This document shows positions 58,705-64,000 of a stretch of 64,000 nucleotides of DNA, in pieces (position 1 is the stretch's first letter; each line of letters opens with the position of its first letter). Source of the DNA: Bacteroides sp. CAG:530 (lineage in GTDB: Bacteria > Bacteroidota > Bacteroidia > Bacteroidales > Bacteroidaceae); the NCBI GenBank assembly GCA_000434735.1, contig FR881275.1, positions 77,014 to 141,013 on the forward strand. Reading direction: 5' to 3'. The notes beneath the pieces are model-generated. The model saw only the letters and a program-made list of their open reading frames with translations. It was not told the origin of the DNA and did not search any database. The position numbers and the translations under genes are program-made.

Positions 58705-59799
58705 TTAGCTGTTTAAATCATTCGTTTTCACTTCCCAAAAACCGTTTCTTTTACCATTTTTGCGTTCTATGATGCCTCTTTCGGTCAAACTTACGGTAAT
58801 GGTCTTAACTGTTCTCTCAGATTTGCCTATATGCGCAGCGATTTCTTTTTGTGTGGCTTTAGGCTGTTCTCGCAAGAAGTGCAGCACTGCCATTTCTTCT
58901 AAAGTGCAATTCAAAGTGCAAATATTGCACTTTGGGAAGCTTTCTTTTGCTGTATTTGCACTTTGAACGTCTTGCGCAGATGATTCTTGCACAAGCATTA
59001 CTCGGTTCTTTAGTTCGTTATGTTCTGAAAGAATGAGGTTTCTAAAGAACGCTTCAATATATTCGGTAGTGGCATAAATGCCTTTGCTCAAATTGTTGTA
59101 GTTGGCACGAACCAAGGCATTGCGGAAATACCATGAATGATTGGCAAACGCTTCGTTGCTGATGTCGAATCCAAACGTACGCAGGTATTTTATTGCAAAC
59201 ACTGCCGTTGTACGGGTATTCCCCTCACCGAAAGCGTGAATTTGCCAAACTCCGGATATAAACTTGGCTATATGTGTGATAGCATCGTTGATGTTCAAAT
59301 CCTTATAACTAAAATTTTTCTCCTGCATGAAATCGAAATCTAACGTTTCACGTATGCTGTCAGCACTGGCATAAAGAACAGTTTCTCCTTTCAGTACCCA
59401 TTCTTTTTTAGTGATATTGTAATCTCTAACCTTTCCTGCAAATTTATAGATACCTTGGAAAAGGCGGCGATGAATGGTTATATACTCAATGGGCGAAAAT
59501 GTGAACGTCTTCTCCGACAATATCTCGGCGATACGTGCCGATACCTTATCGGCTTCTTCCGTTCGGTCTTCTATGTCAGCTCGGACAGTCTTAGACTGAT
59601 AGTAACTATCAATAAGTTGCTTTGCTTCTTCGATAGTTATATCACCCTCAATGTGCTGACGCGCCGTTTGAATCAAGTATTCAGACGGTTTCAAATCATC
59701 CACCGCCTGTAATCCGATAGCGGTCTGCCAAGCATAGCCTTTTTCTCTTTTCTGAGGCTCACCCTGTCTTATATATTCTTCAAAATCATTCATCATCAA
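58705..59799 (-). CDS. Fic-domain protein with C-terminal winged helix
   Basis: 364 residues. The Fic core is HAFGEGNTRTTAVF (from residue 188), with the catalytic His, the acidic residue and the GN-x-R nucleotide-binding residues; the canonical second Gly is Thr and the last Arg is Ala. A winged-helix end (ATQKEIAAHIGKSERTVKTITVSLTERGIIERKNG) follows. Fic enzymes usually transfer AMP to a target protein. I cannot point to the [S/T]xxxE[G/N] inhibitory helix. It sits between hsdS pieces, and its last residues (KTNDLNS) match the KINDLNS end of the hsdS cassettes. Confidence 0.85.
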   Translation of the reverse strand: MMMNDFEEYIRQGEPQKREKGYAWQTAIGLQAVDDLKPSEYLIQTARQHIEGDITIEEAKQLIDSYYQSKTVRADIEDRTEEADKVSARIAEILSEKTFTFSPIEYITIHRRLFQGIYKFAGKVRDYNITKKEWVLKGETVLYASADSIRETLDFDFMQEKNFSYKDLNINDAITHIAKFISGVWQIHAFGEGNTRTTAVFAIKYLRTFGFDISNEAFANHSWYFRNALVRANYNNLSKGIYATTEYIEAFFRNLILSEHNELKNRVMLVQESSAQDVQSANTAKESFPKCNICTLNCTLEEMAVLHFLREQPKATQKEIAAHIGKSERTVKTITVSLTERGIIERKNGKRNGFWEVKTNDLNS

Positions 59800-59845
59800 T
59801 GAGAATTTAGCAGTTTAAATCGTTAATTTTTAGTTCACCGGACAT
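59798..59845. repeat. direct repeat B, copy 2
   Basis: Partner of 57452-57499; ends the second-half cassette next to the recombinase and leads into fic. Confidence 0.8.
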
Positions 59846-60520
59846 GAGTCTTGGCAAAAGTGTATCACGAAGAGTTTCTAATTTAGATATTTCCAAGCGT
59901 TTTTGTATTATAGACTGATACAAAGGATTTATTTTTGCGTGAATTTCATTCATATTTTGTTTTGTGGGGATTAAAATTTTTGCACTTTCAAGGTCACAAC
60001 GCTTTATATGCCCCATAGTTACAGCCTTATCCTTTGCAATAAGCTTAAATTTATTTAAGTGTCTATTTGTCCAATAATATACAAGCCATTGAGGAATATC
60101 TTTTTTCGGTGTAACTTTGAATAAATGCTGATTTAATCCACATTCACCACCACACCAAATATCGACCATCAGTGTACCAGACCATGAAAAAATAATATCA
60201 CCATTATTTATAATATAATTAATATCTATGGTATTAGAACAGTGATCGCTGTTATCATCACATTTTCTCTGCCCTAATTCTTTTATTTTAAGAACTGGCA
60301 GACTATGCTCATTATCAATTGGTGGAAATTTTTGCATAGCTAAACCATTCAAATATGTAGCAATATCCGTTAGTGTTCCAGAAATCGATTCGCTAATATA
60401 TTTACTATCTAAACAAAAGTAATGATCAAACAACGCCTGTGCCTGCTGCTCTAAATTATCATTTTCTCGCCTTTTTTTGCGAAACGATAAGCTGCTGTTA
60501 TATGTTGTGCAATACATCAT
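59807..60520 (-). CDS. hsdS: HsdS second-half cassette (probably silent)
   Basis: 237 codons from the ATG at 60520, but the HsdS-like part begins at NDNLEQQAQALFDHYF (near residue 20); the first ~18 residues are not HsdS. It holds one TRD that differs from the one at 57461-58174, then LETLRDTLLPRLMSGELKINDLNC. There is no first half in front; the recombinase stop codon lies 2 bp upstream. It looks like a stored alternative second half that could be exchanged into the expressed position through repeats A-edge and B. Confidence 0.75.
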   Translation of the reverse strand: MMYCTTYNSSLSFRKKRRENDNLEQQAQALFDHYFCLDSKYISESISGTLTDIATYLNGLAMQKFPPIDNEHSLPVLKIKELGQRKCDDNSDHCSNTIDINYIINNGDIIFSWSGTLMVDIWCGGECGLNQHLFKVTPKKDIPQWLVYYWTNRHLNKFKLIAKDKAVTMGHIKRCDLESAKILIPTKQNMNEIHAKINPLYQSIIQKRLEISKLETLRDTLLPRLMSGELKINDLNC

Positions 60521-60521
60521 G

Positions 60522-61500
60522 CTAACTTATAAATTTACGGTGTGAAAGTTTAACATTGTTCTGATTAACCATAGCATAGTGCATGGTAGTATCAATCTTA
60601 ACATGACCGAGCAACCGTTGCACTTGTTCTACAGGCATTCCCTTGTCGATGGCCATTGTTGCCAATGTACGGCGGAATTTATGAGGATGAACCCATCTGG
60701 CCGATTTTGCGTAAACGAGTCTCTACGCCCGAAATCTCCAAGCGTTTATGAGGTTTGGCCAAAGAAACAAAGAGAGCCTTGTTGCGGTCTTTGCGAGTAG
60801 CCAAATATTGCTGCAAATGTATCTTTGCGCGAGCGTTGAAATAAACAATACGTTCCTTGTTGCCCTTGCCGAAAACAATACATTCTCGCTCGGTAAAATT
60901 AATATCCACACGGTTTAGCTTTACCAACTCGCCAACACGCATACCTGTAGAAGCCAGCAAATCAATAATGGCAAGGTCGCGAATCTTGGTGCAACTGTCA
61001 CGGAGCTGTTCTATGTTTTCATCACTTAATACCTCCTTAACCTGAGTACCTGTTTTTACCTTGTGTATTCTGCGTACCGGGCTTTTTACAATGTAATCTT
61101 CCTCTTCAAGCCAAGCAAAGAATGAAGAAAATATCCGGCGTATATTATCTATGGTTACTTTGCTTGATTTGTTCTTCCGCTGGAATACGGCAAGGTACGC
61201 TCTTATGTCCTCTGTGGTGTAGTCGGTTACCTTTTTAGGCATCTTCTTGAGCAGCTGCCTGATGGTAGAAGCATAATATTTTATGGTAGGCGTTGTGCAT
61301 CCCTCTACTTGCTTCGCTGATAAGAAAATGTCAAGCAGACGGTCGTTAGACACTGCGTATTCTTGCAGAGTCTCGCCATCTTTGGTAATGCTGTATTGGC
61401 TTACCACCTGAAGCAAAACACTATTAAGGTGCGCTACTTGTTCAAAACTTAACACTTCTGCCATTGCGGTACTGATCTCTTGAATTAATCTCTCTTTCAT
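60522..61500 (-). pseudogene. tyrosine recombinase of the hsdS locus, frameshifted
   Basis: The main frame (60679-61500, 273 residues) has the SAM-like N-terminal domain, the catalytic Arg188 (STGMRVGEL) and Lys region, and then ends in QMGSSS. The rest continues in another frame from about 60705 to the TAG at 60522-60524: ARWVHPHKFRRTLATMA, QRLLGHVKIDTTMHYAM, with the HxxR, second His and nucleophilic Tyr. The full protein would be ~320 residues. As written the enzyme lacks four of its catalytic residues. A small deletion or insertion near 60695-60705 explains it. Family members in Bacteroides shuffle hsdS cassettes. Confidence 0.85.
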
Positions 61501-61502
61501 AT

Positions 61503-61533
61503 TCTTCGTTATTTTAAAGTGACCTAACGAAGA
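61503..61533. terminator. hairpin between hsdM and the recombinase gene
   Basis: TCTTCGTTA (61503-61511) pairs with TAACGAAGA (61525-61533), 13-nt loop, in the 45-bp gap. It could reduce read-through from hsdM into the recombinase or be a recombinase-binding site. Confidence 0.45.
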
Positions 61534-61545
61534 GTAGAAGTTGTT

Positions 61546-63081
61546 TTATTTAATGGTAAAACCGATACTTGCCAATTGCTTGCGGATTTCATCTTCGAGC
61601 GTATGCGACTGAGCGAATAAATCCGAAAGCTCGGATGTAAGGCGTTCCATCTTGTCTTGGAACGGTTCGCCGTCTTCTTCCACTTCGGCAATGCCTACAT
61701 ATCTACCAGGGGTAAGTATAAAGTCTTGCTCCTTAATATCCTCTATGGTAGCTATAGCAGAGAAACCCTTTTCGGCTTCGAGCGTACCGGCACGGAACTT
61801 CTCGAAGGTATCGGCTATGCGTGCTATATCATTGCCGTGGTCTTCGGTTTCCTCGCCACACGAAAGCTCACGGTGTGTACGGTCTTTCATATAACCCATA
61901 TTACGAGCGTCAATGAAAAGTGTTTTTCCGGGCTGCGCTTTCTTCTTTGTCAAGAACCACAGACAGCATGGTATCTGCACGTTGTAGAACAATTGCGAAG
62001 GCATGGCTATTATACCTTCTACCAAGTCTGCATTGACAATGTTTTTACGAATGTCACCTTCCGAGCCTTGCTGCGATGATAAAGAACCATTGGCAAGAAC
62101 AAGCCCTATGCGGCCATCGTCGGCCAAGTGATAAAGCATGTGCTGCATCCAGGCAAAGTTGGCGTTACCTTCGGGTGGTATGCCATATTGCCAGCGTGGG
62201 TCGTCACGGAGTTGGTCGCCGCCCCATTTGGAAACATTGAATGGGGGATTAGCCATTACGAAGTCAGCCTTAAGGAAAGGATGCTTATCATCGTGGAATG
62301 AATCGCCGAAACTGTCACCAAAGTTAGCCTCAATACCGCAAATGGCAAGGTTCATTTGTGCCAATCTCCACGTATTGCTGTTAAGCTCTTGTCCGTATAC
62401 CGATATTTTGTTGATATTGCCTCGGTGACGTTCTATAAACTTACTACTCTGTACAAACATACCGCCCGAACCACAGGCTGGGTCAAAGATTTTACCTTTA
62501 TAGGGCTGGATAACTTCTACAATGGTACGTACTACACAAGATGGCGTGTAGAACTCTCCACCTTTCTTTCCCTCTTCGCGGGCGAACTCTCCAAGAAAAT
62601 ATTCGTATACACGTCCCAGCACATCACGGGCTTCAGCTCCTGTAAAGTGCAGGTTGTTCTCAAAAATATCAATTACGTTTCCCAAGCGACGCTTGTCAAG
62701 CTCAGGACGGGCATAGTTTTTAGGGAGGATGCCTTTAAGCTGCTTGTTCTCTTTCTCTAACGCTTCCATTGCCGCATCAACAACTACTCCTATTTCGGAA
62801 GTAAGCGAGGCTTGGATAATCTTTTCCCAGCGTGCGTCAGTAGGAACGAAAAAGATATTATCACCGATATATTCATCCGGATCTTCTTCAAAACCGTCGC
62901 CCTCTGCCACGAGTTCATCGTGTTTTACTTTAAAACAGTCGTTGATATATTTCAGAAAAACAAGACCAAGTACCACACTTTTATACTCGGCTGCATCGAG
63001 ATTGCCACGCAATTCGTTTGCCGAATCCCACAAAGTTTGTTCAATAGTCTTTTTTACTGCTTCTTTCGTTTTTTTCGCCAT
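61546..63081 (-). CDS. hsdM: type I DNA methyltransferase, HsdM subunit
   Basis: 511 residues from the ATG at 63081 (MAKKTKEAVKKTIEQTLWDSANELRGNLDAAEYKSVVLGL, the family start); an ATG 54 nt upstream is less likely. The SAM site is FDPACGSGGMF (199-209) and the adenine N6 catalytic motif NPPF (278-281). It methylates adenine in the target chosen by HsdS and protects the host. The gene is intact and first in the island, under two promoter-like boxes. Confidence 0.96.
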   Translation of the reverse strand: MAKKTKEAVKKTIEQTLWDSANELRGNLDAAEYKSVVLGLVFLKYINDCFKVKHDELVAEGDGFEEDPDEYIGDNIFFVPTDARWEKIIQASLTSEIGVVVDAAMEALEKENKQLKGILPKNYARPELDKRRLGNVIDIFENNLHFTGAEARDVLGRVYEYFLGEFAREEGKKGGEFYTPSCVVRTIVEVIQPYKGKIFDPACGSGGMFVQSSKFIERHRGNINKISVYGQELNSNTWRLAQMNLAICGIEANFGDSFGDSFHDDKHPFLKADFVMANPPFNVSKWGGDQLRDDPRWQYGIPPEGNANFAWMQHMLYHLADDGRIGLVLANGSLSSQQGSEGDIRKNIVNADLVEGIIAMPSQLFYNVQIPCCLWFLTKKKAQPGKTLFIDARNMGYMKDRTHRELSCGEETEDHGNDIARIADTFEKFRAGTLEAEKGFSAIATIEDIKEQDFILTPGRYVGIAEVEEDGEPFQDKMERLTSELSDLFAQSHTLEDEIRKQLASIGFTIK

Positions 63082-63298
63082 ATTCATAAAAGTGAAAACT
63101 TCTGCGCTATCACTGCGAGGCCGACCGAAGCCCATAAGACAGTCAAGAAGTTTCGTGTTTTTGTTTTTTTATCGATTCTTTAGGTCAATATTGCAGTTAC
63201 GTATTGTTCTACAAAGTTATTAATTTTTCCTGATAATCGTACAAAGGTATGCATTTCTCATGCGACCTATCTGCACAGACGATACAAATATTAAACCA
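63082..63298 (-). promoter_or_regulatory. promoter region of the type I RM island
   Basis: Minus-strand TACCTTTG (63242-63249) and TAACTTTG (63212-63219); the TTTG of the first lies 22 bp upstream of the second and could serve as its -33 element. A leader of about 125 nt would precede hsdM. No further structure seen. Confidence 0.5.
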
Positions 63299-63338
63299 AC
63301 AAAAGTCCGGACTCACTCTAAAAAAGCGAATCCGGACT
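63299..63338 (-). terminator. terminator after the DUF4248 gene
   Basis: AGTCCGGA (63304-63311) pairs with TCCGGACT (63331-63338); on the minus strand TTTTG follows. Confidence 0.7.
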
Positions 63339-63360
63339 CTTCCGTTATTCATCCATCTTT

Positions 63361-63666
63361 TTACGGCTCTCCCAGATGCTTAACAATCACCTTTACTTCA
63401 TTCCTTGAGAACGAATGCTTTGCCCGGTTATACCCTATGCTCCGCAGCTCGTCCGATAAAGGTTTGCAGTACGCTATCCAGCGGCGCAGGTGCTGCTTGG
63501 CGGTGGTGGCGTTCACGTCGGGGAAGTAGAGGCTGGCAAGGCTCGTCTTCGTCATGGCACGGCACCGGAAAGGCAGCAGACACTCGTCTTCGGCGTATGG
63601 CGGACCGGGCCATCGTGTAGCGTAATACTCACCGTTAGTTGGCTTCAAACAGGTTTCTTTGCTCAT
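63361..63666 (-). CDS. DUF4248 family protein
   Basis: 101 residues from the ATG at 63666 (MSKETCLKPT). The C-terminal ~70 residues match the Bacteroidales DUF4248 family: MTKTSLASLYFPDVNATTAKQHLRRWIAYCKPLSDELRSIGYNRAKHSFSRNEVKVIVKHLGEP. The basic, helix-rich pattern suggests a small HTH-like DNA-binding protein, but function is not known. The gene overlaps the end of the helicase gene by 32 bp. Confidence 0.85.
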   Translation of the reverse strand: MSKETCLKPTNGEYYATRWPGPPYAEDECLLPFRCRAMTKTSLASLYFPDVNATTAKQHLRRWIAYCKPLSDELRSIGYNRAKHSFSRNEVKVIVKHLGEP

Positions 63667-64000
63667 AGGTATCAATCTTTTGTTCTTTTTTCTTTTTGGC
63701 TTCCTCAGCGTCTCTGGCTCGCTTTTTCATCAAGTTCTTTAGTATGGCATTGCGCTTGGCGATTTCCTTCGACTTCTTGTTGATTTTTTCGGCTTCTTCT
63801 AACTGCTCCGCATGAATCTGTAACTCTGCGTCGGTGAAGGGGTGCGGCTTGAAGGCGGTGATGTGGCTCATGCTGGGGTTATAGCTGTAGTATATGCGGC
63901 CCGTGCTTCCGTTTCGGTGCTTTGCCACACTCAGTATTCCCATTCCCTTGGTGCTGCAATTCGTCTTTTCGTCTACAAGGATATGATGTCGCTCAGGGCG
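63635..64000 (-). CDS. DnaB-like helicase C-terminal part, 5' end outside window
   Basis: The frame is open to the window edge. The visible start, RPERHHILVDEKTNCSTKGMGILSVAKHRNGSTGRIYYSYN, corresponds to the last strands of a RecA-fold DnaB helicase (compare the usual ...KQRNGPTG). A ~75-residue charged, coiled-coil-like tail follows (about 60% Lys/Glu/Ala), ending FEAN. The ATP site lies outside the window. Together with DUF4248 and the HU-like gene it forms a set often seen in Bacteroides accessory DNA. Confidence 0.6.
   Translation of the reverse strand, partial: RPERHHILVDEKTNCSTKGMGILSVAKHRNGSTGRIYYSYNPSMSHITAFKPHPFTDAELQIHAEQLEEAEKINKKSKEIAKRNAILKNLMKKRARDAEEAKKKKEQKIDTYEQRNLFEAN

Noticed and set aside
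56991..60470. Inversion-type hsdS shufflon
   Set aside because: All hsdS pieces are on the same strand and the shared segments are direct repeats, so simple inversion between cassettes cannot take place in this arrangement.
63082..63135. Extended HsdM start with 18 extra residues (MGFGRPRSDSAEVF...)
   Set aside because: The extension is not like the HsdM N-terminus; the family start MAKKTKEAV at 63081 is a better fit.
1..64000. tRNA or rRNA genes
   Set aside because: No cloverleaf with a GTTCRANNC T-arm or rRNA core sequence was seen in the intergenic regions on either strand.

Overview
The window looks like chromosomal DNA from a Bacteroidales gut commensal (Bacteroides/Phocaeicola-like). 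The grounds are promoters of the Bacteroidetes type (TAnnTTTG at -7, TTTG about 19 bp upstream), AT-rich leaders without clear Shine-Dalgarno sequences, family-restricted genes (DUF4301, DUF4248, the short HU-like protein, secreted C69 dipeptidase) and a rhamnose operon ordered kinase-isomerase-permease-aldolase. No tRNA, rRNA, IS element or CRISPR array was seen.

Layout. 1-4.2 kb: end of a TPR gene, then thrS-infC-rpmI-rplT (translation). 4.3-9.6 kb: secreted M23 peptidase, secreted C69 dipeptidase, phosphohexomutase. 9.7-13.4 kb (minus): PhoR/PhoB-like two-component pair and a type I asparaginase. 13.6-20.3 kb (minus): complete seven-gene trp operon (B-E-G-D-C-F-A) preceded by a canonical promoter, a 20-codon leader peptide with tandem Trp codons and an attenuator-like terminator, none of it in a normal ORF list. 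20.5-24.6 kb: HdeD-like membrane protein, AraC regulator, metallo-hydrolase, endonuclease III, CorA. 25.0-30.6 kb: L-rhamnose catabolic operon with divergent AraC activator. 30.8-36.2 kb: tripartite RND efflux operon. 36.2-41.8 kb (minus): Fsr-like MFS exporter and a 1435-residue nuclease-helicase fusion with a C-terminal methyltransferase-like domain. 42.1-46.4 kb: DUF1573 protein, RelA with a degenerate hydrolase domain, DUF4301. 46.6-49.7 kb: aldose 1-epimerase lipoprotein, then a queuosine operon (yhhQ-queC-queF) behind a likely preQ1-I riboswitch.

49.8-64 kb is accessory: orphan lipoprotein and membrane proteins, an Abi_2/HEPN protein, an HU-like protein with an overlapping 40-codon ORF, a type I restriction-modification island, then DUF4248 and the end of a DnaB-like helicase. 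The island reads (in transcription order, minus strand) hsdM, tyrosine recombinase, hsdS half-cassette, fic, hsdS split in two, hsdS half-cassette, hsdR. Three separate frameshifts hit the specificity and recombinase genes: an 8-bp tandem duplication, a 1-base insertion in an A/T run, and a break in the recombinase. Direct repeats mark the cassette boundaries, so specificity could be reshuffled by recombination. The island appears to sit inside a helicase-DUF4248-HU-small protein module.

The main structural surprise outside genes is a family of intergenic repeats with an exact 22-bp period, seen as a clear array at 41.9-42.05 kb and as shorter copies near 9.7, 24.9 and 53.7 kb; an unrelated 22-bp array lies at 13.5 kb. 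All function calls rest on motif recognition by eye; no database search was run.
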